This document shows, piece after piece, positions 43,443 through 51,842 of a DNA stretch of 64,000 nucleotides; positions within the stretch are counted from its first letter, which is position 1; each line of letters begins with the position of its first letter. Source of the DNA: Salinibacterium sp. PAMC 21357 (GTDB lineage: Bacteria > Actinomycetota > Actinomycetes > Actinomycetales > Microbacteriaceae); assembly GCF_000247645.1 (NCBI RefSeq), contig NZ_AHWA01000005.1, positions 62,001 to 126,000 on the forward strand, written 5' to 3'. The notes below the pieces were generated by a model. That model ran no database searches and was not told the DNA's origin. It saw only the letters and a list, made by a program, of their open reading frames with translations. A program made the translations under genes and the position numbers.

Positions 43443-46400
43443 GTGACTGATACCAGAACCACTGACCCGCGAATCACGCTGCCAGCGGCGCTTCAGCCTG
43501 CCGCGCCTTTTCGGTTTCCTGTCGTCGCGGCGACAGTGCCTGTCGTCGCCTCTGTCGCGATCTGGCTGATCACCGGATCAATGTTTGCGCTAATATTCGC
43601 GGCTTTGGGACCGCTCGCTGCTATTGGCACGTATATCGATTCGCGGGTCTCTGCACGCAAGGTCTTGCGTGCAGAGACAACGCGATTCGCACGTGATCTC
43701 TCGTCGACGCAGTCAGCGATTGAGGCATATCACCGTCGCGAAAGTGGGGATCTAGCTGAGCTTGCTCCACCGGCAATTGTGTTGGTGGATGAGGTTAAGA
43801 CTGATTCGTCGCGGTGGATGCGGGAGCCGCGTGAAGTTCTGCCAGTGCATCTCGGGTACGGCACAGTTCGCAGCAACCTCGTGATCGACGGGGGAGGAGC
43901 ACGCGATCATGTGGATTCAACGACAGCGCAGCACTATCAACGTCTTACCGATCTGGCCGCTAATCTGCAGGATGCTCCGATCGCGGTGAATGCGAGACTG
44001 GGAATCGCAATCTTCGGCAACGAGCTGCTCTCTCTCGCTTTGGCGCGTGCTCTGGCGATTCAACTCGCACGAAGTCTGTCCCCGAAAACAAGCTGGCTGA
44101 GACCTCGCGGCGTATTCAGCGCTGAGCTCTGGAGCTCGCGCTTGCCTCACCGTGTGTTGCGAACGGATGGCGGCGTTCAGGAACCCACAATTGGTCACGA
44201 GCTTGCCAGCGTGCACTGGGGTCAGTTGGGAGATGATGCACCGAGCGTTTCGATCAGCGTTGTCTCGCTTGAGCAACAAGTGCCGAGTGGGCACCGGATC
44301 ATAATTCACGCTGGCGGTGATTCTATTGCGGTTGTTGGTCACCCAGACAAGCATCAACGTCGAGAGTTTGCGCCATCATTCCTCGGCAGGGAACAAGCCT
44401 TAGTCTGGGCGCTCGCTGCTCACGAAATCGCCTCGCGGGATGGACTGGCCTCGAGTGATGAGTCAGTGCCAGACTCCCTCGCATTCGAGGAATTGCTGTC
44501 ACAACTCGAGTTCAGCCCCGAGGGTACAGTCCGCCGCGCACATTCACTTGAAAGTCGACCAGCAGTGGGGTCGAATGGGCGGCTAGTCGTCGACCTTGTC
44601 GCACACGGGCCCCACGCCATCGTTGGCGGCACGACAGGAAGTGGTAAGAGCGAACTGCTCATCTCGTGGGTGCTTGCGATGGCCGCAGAGGCCTCTCCAG
44701 ACGACGTGACGTTTCTCCTCATCGATTTCAAAGGCGGTTCCGCGTTCGCGCACTTGGCCCAACTACCGCACACTGTGGGAATTATCACCGACCTAGACGA
44801 GGCCGCAGCGAGCCGGGCGTTTTCTAGTCTCCGAGCGGAGCTCCAACACCGGGAGCGATCGCTTGCTCGTGCAAATGCGCGAGATATTTCTGAGGTTGAC
44901 GCGCTCCCACGGCTCGTGATTGTTGTCGACGAGTTTGCGGCAATGATGGGTGACTACCCTGAACTTCACGCGCTGTTCAGCGACATTGCCGCGCGTGGCC
45001 GCTCGTTAGGCGTACACCTCATCCTCTGCACTCAACGACCGTCGGGAGTCGTTCGCGATTCCCTACTGGCAAACGCGGATTTACGGATATCGCTGCGGGT
45101 TAATAACGGGGCAGATAGTTCCGCTGTGATCGGCAGTGATCGGGCCGCCGAGTTACCCGCACGCATCAAAGGTCGCGCGTGGGTCGCGCACGGGTCGTCC
45201 TCAGCCGAACTCGTGCAGTTCGCGCTGGCCACTACGCACGATGTGCTTTCGGTGGCCGAACGATGGCCAGCCGATTACAGTCCTCGGCGCCCCTGGTGCG
45301 AACCTCTCGCTGAATATATACCGCTCGCTACCATCGCAGAACTTGGCGCGGCGAGGGGGAACACCGCTGCTGCATCTCCGCCTCGCGCTCGACAATCGGC
45401 ACTGCCACAGAGTGCACGAGACGCCCGCGATGCTGTCGGCACGATTTCCGTCTACTTTGGCCTAACAGACTTGCCGGATGAGCAGCGGCAGGGTGTCGCC
45501 GAGTGGGCTCCAGAGGAGGATGGCAACCTTCTCATCCTGGGTTCCCCGGGAAGCGGAAAGAGCACGACGATTGCGACGATCGTCGCTGCAGCCACCGCTG
45601 ATCCACCCGCAGGCGCTAACGCGCCCGCGAATGGATCGGAGCCCACAGCCGATCCTGCGGGCGTAGGGAGTAACATCACAGTGCTTGCGGGTGGGCTTGA
45701 ACCGGCGGGATTCTGGGACACGGTGAGTGCGTTGCACGCTCAACTCGATCGCGCAATCTCGCAGCGAGACCATCCTCGTGGGATAGTGCTGGCGATCGAT
45801 GATCTTGACGCAGTGATTTCGCGCTTTGACGATGAGTACCGCAGTACTGTGCTCGATCGGCTTGCTCGACTGCTGCGAGAAGGACCATCGCAGCGCATCT
45901 GGGTGGTGGCAAGTGCACAACGGGTGACGCCCGCACTGCAATCATTGGCCCAGCTGATTCCCCACGTGTTGCGACTTCGATTCGCCAACAGGCAGGAGTT
46001 TGTGCTCTCCGGGGGCGTACCAGCGGAATACACCGCATCACTTCCGCCCGGAGGAGGCAAATGGAAAGGGGCCCGCGTGCAGGTCGCGGTGAGCGCCCAC
46101 TACCCTCCAGCGCCGCAATCGGCTGCGGTGGCGACGATTCAGCGTACCGAGAAGCTCGTCGTCGCGAGCAGCAGACCCGCTGCGACCACCGCCGCGCTCA
46201 CGGCAGCTGGCTGGCACGTTCGCATGCTCGACGGCGCGCCAGGGAGCGAACGAGAGTTGCTCATCGCGGATAACAGTCGGCCGATTGCTCTCATCGGTTC
46301 AATCGACGAGTGGCAATCCCGTTGGGGCGCGCTGGGCCTTCTGAGAACGCACTCCACCGTTCTCCTCGATGGGTGCAGTCTGAGCGACTACCGGCAACTC

Positions 46401-46499
46401 GCCCGAACGCGGGAACTGCCGCCCCCACTCACCGCCGGCGCCGGACATTACTGGAAGATTAGCGAAAGTGGGGCTGAGAGGGTGCGGCTGCCCCTCTAG
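43443..46499 (+). CDS. EssC/EccC-like double FtsK/SpoIIIE ATPase
   Basis: A 1018-residue protein with two adjacent membrane spans near residues 25-68 and two FtsK/SpoIIIE-type ATPase domains. Domain 1 has Walker A GGTTGSGKSEL near residue 396 and Walker B LVIVVDEFAAM near 495. Domain 2 has Walker A LGSPGSGKSTT near 699 and Walker B IVLAIDDLDAV near 782. This layout is that of the EssC/EccC motors of type VII secretion, not of the DNA translocase FtsK (no gamma domain, no long N-terminal membrane region). No FHA domain is fused, but FHA proteins are encoded at both ends of the locus. No WXG100 substrate gene is visible nearby. Confidence 0.9.
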   Translation: MTDTRTTDPRITLPAALQPAAPFRFPVVAATVPVVASVAIWLITGSMFALIFAALGPLAAIGTYIDSRVSARKVLRAETTRFARDLSSTQSAIEAYHRRESGDLAELAPPAIVLVDEVKTDSSRWMREPREVLPVHLGYGTVRSNLVIDGGGARDHVDSTTAQHYQRLTDLAANLQDAPIAVNARLGIAIFGNELLSLALARALAIQLARSLSPKTSWLRPRGVFSAELWSSRLPHRVLRTDGGVQEPTIGHELASVHWGQLGDDAPSVSISVVSLEQQVPSGHRIIIHAGGDSIAVVGHPDKHQRREFAPSFLGREQALVWALAAHEIASRDGLASSDESVPDSLAFEELLSQLEFSPEGTVRRAHSLESRPAVGSNGRLVVDLVAHGPHAIVGGTTGSGKSELLISWVLAMAAEASPDDVTFLLIDFKGGSAFAHLAQLPHTVGIITDLDEAAASRAFSSLRAELQHRERSLARANARDISEVDALPRLVIVVDEFAAMMGDYPELHALFSDIAARGRSLGVHLILCTQRPSGVVRDSLLANADLRISLRVNNGADSSAVIGSDRAAELPARIKGRAWVAHGSSSAELVQFALATTHDVLSVAERWPADYSPRRPWCEPLAEYIPLATIAELGAARGNTAAASPPRARQSALPQSARDARDAVGTISVYFGLTDLPDEQRQGVAEWAPEEDGNLLILGSPGSGKSTTIATIVAAATADPPAGANAPANGSEPTADPAGVGSNITVLAGGLEPAGFWDTVSALHAQLDRAISQRDHPRGIVLAIDDLDAVISRFDDEYRSTVLDRLARLLREGPSQRIWVVASAQRVTPALQSLAQLIPHVLRLRFANRQEFVLSGGVPAEYTASLPPGGGKWKGARVQVAVSAHYPPAPQSAAVATIQRTEKLVVASSRPAATTAALTAAGWHVRMLDGAPGSERELLIADNSRPIALIGSIDEWQSRWGALGLLRTHSTVLLDGCSLSDYRQLARTRELPPPLTAGAGHYWKISESGAERVRLPL

Positions 46500-46543
46500 G
46501 GGTGGCCAGCGACAATCCTTGTGATCCAGAGCGCAGCGGCACG

Positions 46544-46566
46544 GTACCCGAATTGGGCACATTTTT
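46544..46566 (+). terminator. Possible intrinsic terminator after the FtsK-like gene
   Basis: GTACCC and GGGCAC can pair (one mismatch) around GAATT and are followed by ATTTTT. The stem is short; it may end the long locus transcript. The rest of the 46500-46693 gap shows no other clear element. Confidence 0.4.
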
Positions 46567-46693
46567 GGGGCGAATTTGAGCGCGAAACATGGAATTATTA
46601 CCACGCGCCCATAATGCCCCTCCTAACTGGGGCTACAACTACCCAAACTGCGCTCACTACCATCGGGGTAATTGGTGGGGCGAAGGAGAAACC

Positions 46694-47899
46694 GTGACGA
46701 GACCACTTCCGCAGGGTCAAGCGATCCAGCAGTCAGTGCTGCAGGCGAAGCAATCTCAACTCAGCCGCAGGCGGCTGTTGCAAGGAGCAGGACTAGGCGC
46801 ATCAGCGCTAGCTCTCGCAGCCTGTGCTGCCCCTGGCGATTCGGGTGCGATTGATATTTCTGAAACTGACAGCTCGCTCGTATGGGCTAGCTGGCCGTCG
46901 TACATCGACGAAGACCTCAGCGGTCATTCGGCGACGCTAAAAACTTTTAAGAAAGAATCCGGTATCAGCGTTGAATACCGCGATGTCGTCAACGACAACG
47001 TCGGGTTCTATCTGACGATGAAAGACCAGCTTGCGTTGGATAAGCCCACCGGAGCAGACCTCATCGTCGTCAGCGAGTGGATGGCTGCGCGTCTCATCAG
47101 ATTCGGCTACGCCCAGAAATTTGATCAGGGCAACATCCCGAACAAGGAGAATCTCAACAAGAAACTCGCGAGCCCGGATTTTGACCCGAAACGTGAATAC
47201 TCGCTGCCCTGGCAAAGTGGATTCATTGGCCTCGCGTGGAACGCAGACGAGTACCCCAACGGACTAGTTTCAGTCGAGCAACTGTGGCGCGACGACCTCA
47301 AAGGTAAAGTTGTGGTGCTTGCCGAGATGCGTCACACCATGGGGATGCTTCTGCTGGCTCAAGGCGTCGATATCTCGAAGGATATTTGGGGAATCGATGA
47401 GTTCAAGGTCGCGAGCGCAGTGCTCGAGCAGCACCTCACGTCTAAGCACATCATCGGCGTAATGGGCAGTGACTACATCGAAATGTTCAAGTCGGGTGAA
47501 GCCCTCGCAGGGTTTGCCCGTGCGGGCGACGTCGCTGTTCTGAACGCTCAGGCCGGATATGAGAAGTTCAAGTTCTTGCTACCGGGATCGCGAGGAACGT
47601 TCTTTACGGACGCACTGGTAATCCCCGCCGGTGCGCAGCACAAGACCAACGCTGAGAAGCTCATTAACTTCTACTACGACCCTGCGGTCGCAACAGAGGT
47701 TGTTGATTGGATTCGCTGTGTGAGTCCCGTTGACGGCACGCTCGAGTACGCGATCGAGAACTACCCGAATCTGGCAACCAACCAGTTCACTTTCCCGAAT
47801 GCCACCGCAATGTCGCGTGCTAGTACGTTTCGCACACTCTCGACCTCTGACGACCAGTCATTCAACGCGGAGTTCCGTCGCATCACTGGCAAGGGCTAA
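46694..47899 (+). CDS. PotD-like extracellular solute-binding lipoprotein (Tat-exported)
   Basis: A 401-residue binding protein of the spermidine/putrescine (PotD/PotF) type. The N-terminus has a twin-arginine motif SRRRLLQGAG followed by a hydrophobic stretch and the lipobox LAAC, so it is probably exported folded and lipid-anchored outside the membrane. LVWASWPSYIDEDL and LPWQSGFIGLAWN are family-typical. The GTG at 46694 has AAGGAG upstream; a longer frame from 46589 would add a non-signal leader. No permease or ATPase gene is adjacent, unusual for an ABC binding protein, so its partners must be elsewhere. It fits with the polyamine catabolism genes at 23306-26765. Confidence 0.85.
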   Translation: MTRPLPQGQAIQQSVLQAKQSQLSRRRLLQGAGLGASALALAACAAPGDSGAIDISETDSSLVWASWPSYIDEDLSGHSATLKTFKKESGISVEYRDVVNDNVGFYLTMKDQLALDKPTGADLIVVSEWMAARLIRFGYAQKFDQGNIPNKENLNKKLASPDFDPKREYSLPWQSGFIGLAWNADEYPNGLVSVEQLWRDDLKGKVVVLAEMRHTMGMLLLAQGVDISKDIWGIDEFKVASAVLEQHLTSKHIIGVMGSDYIEMFKSGEALAGFARAGDVAVLNAQAGYEKFKFLLPGSRGTFFTDALVIPAGAQHKTNAEKLINFYYDPAVATEVVDWIRCVSPVDGTLEYAIENYPNLATNQFTFPNATAMSRASTFRTLSTSDDQSFNAEFRRITGKG

Positions 47900-47962
47900 C
47901 ACCGCGTCAACCATCCAGCGCGGCGCACACCGTAAGCGTTGCGGCGCGCTGGCAGGTTCGCG

Positions 47963-48946
47963 TTAGCCGAGGTCGAAGCGAAGCTCGCCAACCGGTAGTC
48001 CCCGGCCGAGAACTTTCTCGGTGGTCGAGGAAAGCACAGCGGCAACAGCACCACTGTCGAGAGCGCCAGCCTCAGCGAGCAGAGAAAGCCCGACCGGCAA
48101 GAGCGGACGAATTGATCCGTCAAGAATTTTCAGAGTGACGGTGGTGCCGTCTGGTGCCGCCGCGATCAAAACGCCCTCGGCGCCGCGCTTAGCGATGATG
48201 CCTAAGGTGTTCATGGCCTCGGCGACCTGGGGCATGTCTAGTCCCCACGCATTCGCACGAATCGCGCTTATGAGGGCGTGGGCGTGTGGATCGCTTTCGA
48301 CCGTGGCGGTTGCGACGCGTTGGATCGCCGTCGCCAGCGAAACAAGACTCATCGCAAAAACTGGTGCCCCGCATCCGTCAGTTCCCTCATGAGCCAATTC
48401 GGCCCCGGTAAACTCAACCACTGTGGTGCGGATTCGGGCCTGCAATGGATGTTCGTGCTCGAGGTAGCTCTCTAACGGCCAGCCATTGACCACGCACGCA
48501 GCCAAGAAACTGGCGTGTTTACCTGAACAGTTCATTGCTAGCCGAGTTGGAGCATCGGCCGCACGCCGCGCCTCCGAGTCAGCAGGCCAGTCGTGAGGGC
48601 ACCGCAGGTCGTCAACGCTGAGTCCGTATGCCGTCAGCGTCGACTCTGCAACGTCCTGATGGCGCTGGCTGCCAGTGTGGCTTGCGCTGGCTAGAACGAG
48701 CTGTTCGTCAGGAAGCGTCACGCCCGAACGCAATACGGTGATGGCCTGCATTGGTTTAAGAGTCGAGCGCGGGTAGATAAGAGCATTGGGGTTTCCGAGG
48801 CGTCGCACCTCGCTCCCGTCGGGCGCGAGCACTATCGCGGCACCGAGGTGGCGAGATTCGATCATCCCCGACCGCTCCAGAACAGCGAGCTGCACGGTGT
48901 CGTCAGCGGTGAGGGCTTGGGCTGGGGGAGAAGAAACTGCGTTCAC
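47963..48946 (-). CDS. L-asparaginase II family protein
   Basis: A 327-residue protein of the asparaginase II (thermolabile/rhizobial type) family, distinct from the E. coli AnsA/AnsB fold. Segments YPRSTLKPMQAI, SASHTGSQRHQDVAE, NCSGKHASFLAACV and GTDGCGAPVFA are the conserved blocks, the last two containing the Cys and Lys residues of the metal/catalytic site in this family. It hydrolyses asparagine to aspartate and ammonia in the cytoplasm. The GTG at 48946 has TAGCGT six bases upstream and no ribosome-binding site. It converges toward the PotD-like gene. Confidence 0.9.
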   Translation of the reverse strand: MNAVSSPPAQALTADDTVQLAVLERSGMIESRHLGAAIVLAPDGSEVRRLGNPNALIYPRSTLKPMQAITVLRSGVTLPDEQLVLASASHTGSQRHQDVAESTLTAYGLSVDDLRCPHDWPADSEARRAADAPTRLAMNCSGKHASFLAACVVNGWPLESYLEHEHPLQARIRTTVVEFTGAELAHEGTDGCGAPVFAMSLVSLATAIQRVATATVESDPHAHALISAIRANAWGLDMPQVAEAMNTLGIIAKRGAEGVLIAAAPDGTTVTLKILDGSIRPLLPVGLSLLAEAGALDSGAVAAVLSSTTEKVLGRGLPVGELRFDLG

Positions 48947-48958
48947 GGTTCCACGCTA
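48947..48958 (-). promoter_or_regulatory. -10-like hexamer of a probable leaderless promoter (asparaginase)
   Basis: On the minus strand TAGCGT (48953-48958) is followed by GGAACC and the GTG ending at 48946. Confidence 0.5.
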
Positions 48959-49045
48959 GCGGCATCCACTCGTATTCCCGCGATAGCGTGTTGAAATACG
49001 GCCGACTCGAATGCGTCGCGCTAGGTTCGGGCGAGGGAGATTCTG

Positions 49046-49516
49046 ATGAACATTGATCACAACTTTGAGGTGCGACTGGAGTGGTCGGGCAACCTGGGTG
49101 AGGGAACTACCAGCTATCGCGGGTACTCCCGGCACAACACGATCACGGCGGTGGGAAAACACAGCATCGATGGCTCTAGTGCCCGCGTCTTTCACGGGGC
49201 AGCCGATCGTTGGAATCCCGAAGAGTTGCTCATCGCCGCCCTTAGTCAATGCCACATGCTGAGCTATCTGCATGTGGCAGTCAGCCGCGGAATCGTTGTC
49301 ACTGACTACCATGACGAAGTTTCGGGCACGATGAAGCAGACCGATAACGGTGGCGGGCACTTTACTTCGGTAACGCTGCGACCCGTGGTGACAATTTCGG
49401 CGGGCAGCGTAGAAGATGCGATGGAGGCGCACGCCGAAGCCAGCCAGAAATGTTTCATTGCCTCGTCGGTGAATTTTCCGGTGCTTCATCAGCCGCGCAT
49501 CGTCGTCGCCGAATAG
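49046..49516 (+). CDS. OsmC-family peroxiredoxin-like protein
   Basis: A 156-residue OsmC/Ohr-superfamily protein. The first redox Cys lies in LIAALSQCHMLSYLH (near residue 71) and the second in EASQKCFIASSVNFPV (near 134). The spacing fits the OsmC organic-hydroperoxide reductase group. The ATG at 49046 is preceded by GGGAGA, so it has a normal leader. A hairpin follows the stop. Confidence 0.88.
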   Translation: MNIDHNFEVRLEWSGNLGEGTTSYRGYSRHNTITAVGKHSIDGSSARVFHGAADRWNPEELLIAALSQCHMLSYLHVAVSRGIVVTDYHDEVSGTMKQTDNGGGHFTSVTLRPVVTISAGSVEDAMEAHAEASQKCFIASSVNFPVLHQPRIVVAE

Positions 49517-49531
49517 TTTCCGGTCACGCAT

Positions 49532-49561
49532 CGCTCGTTGGCACCGATCCCGAAGCGAGCG
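49532..49561 (+). terminator. Hairpin after the OsmC gene
   Basis: CGCTCG (49532-49537) pairs with CGAGCG (49556-49561), with adjacent TT/AA extending the stem across a one-base bulge. No U-run follows, as is common for actinobacterial terminators. A second small inverted repeat CACGCT/AGCGTG follows just before the FKBP gene. Confidence 0.45.
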
Positions 49562-49635
49562 GCGATTCCACACGCTACGTTCAGCAAGCGTGGGAGAGTA
49601 TTGGGATCTCCGTGTTCTTGCTGTGAAGGGTTCCT

Positions 49636-50619
49636 GTGCGTAAAGCTATTCCGTTTTTGTTGACCATCGGCGTTGTGGCGTCACTTGCCGCGTGCTCGCC
49701 CGCCGATTCGACGACGGCAGAGGACTCGGGTGATTGTTCCGTCACGGCATCAGGCACTGCGTCAGAAGCCGTCGACGTCAGCGGAGACTTCGGCACCAAG
49801 CCAGAAGTGACCATCGATTTTCCCACCGATGTTTCGGAAACCGAGCGTTCGGTTGCAATCGAGGGTGATGGCGACCAAGTTGCGGTTGAAGGCGCTACCG
49901 CTAACGTGCATTTCACGCTTTACAGCGGCGCTACCGGTGAAGAACTCTCTGTGACGAGCTACGACGAAACCGGCATCGCCCCAATTCCTATTGATGCCGA
50001 GCAGTTTCTTGTTGGCATCGTCAAGACCATTCAGTGCTCAACCGCAGGCGCACGCGTCGTCGGAGTAATTCCTCCCGAGGAGTCCTTCGCTGATGATGCT
50101 GCCCGCGAGCAGCTTGGCGTTGCAGCCGACGACGACATCGTCTTCGTGGTCGACGTTGTCTCGGTTGACGCACCGGCCGGCCCTGCGCTTCCTCGCGCCG
50201 ATGGTGAAGACCAGCCCGCTGAAGATGGATTCCCGACGGTCGAGCTAGATGATGACGGTCGCCCCACGATCACTATCCCGTCCACGGACCCTCCCGCTGA
50301 GCTGGGAATTGCCGTGCTCAAGCAGGGCGACGGTGAGACCGTCGAAGAGAACTCCGATGTCACGGTCCACTATGTGGGCATGAACTGGACCACTGGAGAG
50401 ATCTTCGATGAAAGCTGGGCTCGCGGAACACCATCGACCTTCAACACTGGTCAAGTCGTTCCTGGTTTCAAGGCCGCGCTTGAAGGCCAGAAGGTTGGCT
50501 CGCAGATTCTCGCGGTTCTCCCTCCGAGCGAGGGTTATGGCGAAGCTGGCAACGAAGGGGCCGCGATCGGCGGCACCGACACGATTGTTTTCGTTGTTGA
50601 CATTCTGGGTGTCGGCTAG
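49636..50619 (+). CDS. FKBP-type peptidyl-prolyl isomerase lipoprotein
   Basis: A 327-residue secreted lipoprotein with signal peptide and lipobox LAAC (lipid on Cys20). It has two tandem FKBP-like modules. The second (about residues 225-327) is canonical: VTVHYVGMNWTTGEIFDES, TFNTGQVVPGFKAALEGQKVG, ILAVLPPSEGYG. The first (about 75-175) has the fold markers (VHFTLYSGATGEEL, VGVIPPEESFA) but poorly kept active-site residues, so it may only bind. It should assist folding of exported proteins at the outer face of the membrane. The GTG at 49636 has a GAAGGG site. Confidence 0.9.
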   Translation: MRKAIPFLLTIGVVASLAACSPADSTTAEDSGDCSVTASGTASEAVDVSGDFGTKPEVTIDFPTDVSETERSVAIEGDGDQVAVEGATANVHFTLYSGATGEELSVTSYDETGIAPIPIDAEQFLVGIVKTIQCSTAGARVVGVIPPEESFADDAAREQLGVAADDDIVFVVDVVSVDAPAGPALPRADGEDQPAEDGFPTVELDDDGRPTITIPSTDPPAELGIAVLKQGDGETVEENSDVTVHYVGMNWTTGEIFDESWARGTPSTFNTGQVVPGFKAALEGQKVGSQILAVLPPSEGYGEAGNEGAAIGGTDTIVFVVDILGVG

Positions 50620-50657
50620 CTCGCGCTCGTCGTTTCCATCAGTGCTGTTTGGCTCGC

Positions 50658-50669
50658 TAAGGTAGCGGA
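50658..50669 (+). promoter_or_regulatory. -10-like hexamer of a probable leaderless promoter (dxr)
   Basis: TAAGGT (50658-50663) is followed by AGCGGA and the ATG at 50670. The -35 region is weak. Confidence 0.5.
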
Positions 50670-51752
50670 ATGCGCAAGATAATTCTGCTGGGGTCCACCG
50701 GTTCGGTCGGCACTCAGGCGTTAGACGTCATCGAAGCAAACCGCGATCAGTTCGAGGTTGTCGGACTGGCGGCGGGATCGAATCGTGCGCTTGTTGCTGA
50801 GCAGGCGGCGCGTTTCGGAGTCGAGCACACCGCGTTTGGCGCTGAGCAAGCTGCCCAGATGGTGCGGGATGTTCCCGCTGATGTTGTCGTCAATGGCATT
50901 ACCGGTTCAGTGGGGCTTGGGCCGACCCTTGCGGCCCTCGATTCTGGTGCGGTGCTGGCTCTTGCTAACAAGGAGAGTTTGATCGTCGGAGGCGACTTAG
51001 TGATGTCGCGGGCGAAACCTGGCCAAATTGTTCCCGTGGATTCCGAGCATTCGGCGATCGCACAAGCGCTACGTTCCGGTGAATCCTCGGAGGTGCGTCG
51101 TTTGGTTCTGACAGCATCTGGTGGCCCATTTCGTGGGCGCACCCGTAATTCGCTTCGTGACGTTACTCCGCAAGAAGCGCTCGCGCATCCAACGTGGGAT
51201 ATGGGCCTCGTCATCACGACGAACTCCTCGACGTTAGTCAATAAGGGTCTCGAGGTCGTCGAGGCGCATTTGCTTTTCGGGGTACCGTACGACCGCATCG
51301 CGGTGACGGTTCATCCGCAATCGATCGTTCATTCAATGGTCGAGTTTGTCGACGGTTCCACGATTGCGCAGGCGAGTCCGCCTAATATGCGCCTGCCAAT
51401 TTCGCTCGCCTTGGATTGGCCGCACCGTGTTGCTGGCGTCGGTGTTCCGCTGGACTGGACAACTGCCAGCACGTGGAGTTTTGAGCCACTTGATAGCGAA
51501 GTTTTCCCGGCCGTTGAGATGGCGAAAGCGGTGGGTACTGCGGGGCTCACCTATCCCGCTGTGTTCAACGCCGCTAACGAGCAGGCAGTGCTTGCATTCC
51601 ATGCGGGGGCGATCAGCTACCTGGATATTTTGGATGTCGTCGATCAGGTTGTGCAGACCCATGAGCCAACTGAGCTGAGTCTCGATGCCCTGCACGACGC
51701 TGAAGCGTGGGCTCGTCGTGAAGCTGATTCAGTAGTCGCCACGCGCAACTGA
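50670..51752 (+). CDS. dxr: 1-deoxy-D-xylulose-5-phosphate reductoisomerase
   Basis: A 360-residue NADPH enzyme, second step of the MEP isoprenoid pathway. The nucleotide loop is [14 protein letters not shown] (residues 4-17), the metal-binding Asp/Glu segment is [14 protein letters not shown] near residue 130 (D, E), and the mobile loop and Ser/Asn sites are ASGGPFRG near 150 and the [18 protein letters not shown] region near 180-197. ALANKESLI near 105 holds the conserved Lys-Glu. Next downstream is a site-2 protease gene, the order expected in actinobacteria. Confidence 0.97.
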   Translation: MRKIILLGSTGSVGTQALDVIEANRDQFEVVGLAAGSNRALVAEQAARFGVEHTAFGAEQAAQMVRDVPADVVVNGITGSVGLGPTLAALDSGAVLALANKESLIVGGDLVMSRAKPGQIVPVDSEHSAIAQALRSGESSEVRRLVLTASGGPFRGRTRNSLRDVTPQEALAHPTWDMGLVITTNSSTLVNKGLEVVEAHLLFGVPYDRIAVTVHPQSIVHSMVEFVDGSTIAQASPPNMRLPISLALDWPHRVAGVGVPLDWTTASTWSFEPLDSEVFPAVEMAKAVGTAGLTYPAVFNAANEQAVLAFHAGAISYLDILDVVDQVVQTHEPTELSLDALHDAEAWARREADSVVATRN

Positions 51753-51796
51753 TAGCGAAAGTCACCCCCAGTGCGGGGTAGATCTGCGGCTTCCAC

Positions 51797-51824
51797 AGCA
51801 CCGGCACAGGTCGGCGTCGGTGCT
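51797..51824 (+). terminator. Hairpin between dxr and the site-2 protease gene
   Basis: AGCACCG (51797-51803) and CGGTGCT (51818-51824) form a perfect seven-pair stem with a 14-base loop. A smaller ACCCC/GGGGT stem lies just upstream (51764-51779). They may end the dxr transcript just before the next promoter. Confidence 0.4.
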
Positions 51825-51830
51825 CATGGC

Positions 51831-51842
51831 TATTCTTAGCGA
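51831..51842 (+). promoter_or_regulatory. -10-like hexamer of a probable leaderless promoter (site-2 protease)
   Basis: TATTCT (51831-51836) is followed by TAGCGA and the GTG at 51843. No ribosome-binding site is present. Confidence 0.5.

Noticed and set aside
49517-49635. Possible small RNA or tRNA between the OsmC and FKBP genes
   Set aside because: Two small inverted repeats are present but there is no cloverleaf, TPsiC-like GGTTCRANYCC or other RNA-gene signature; a terminator explains it better.
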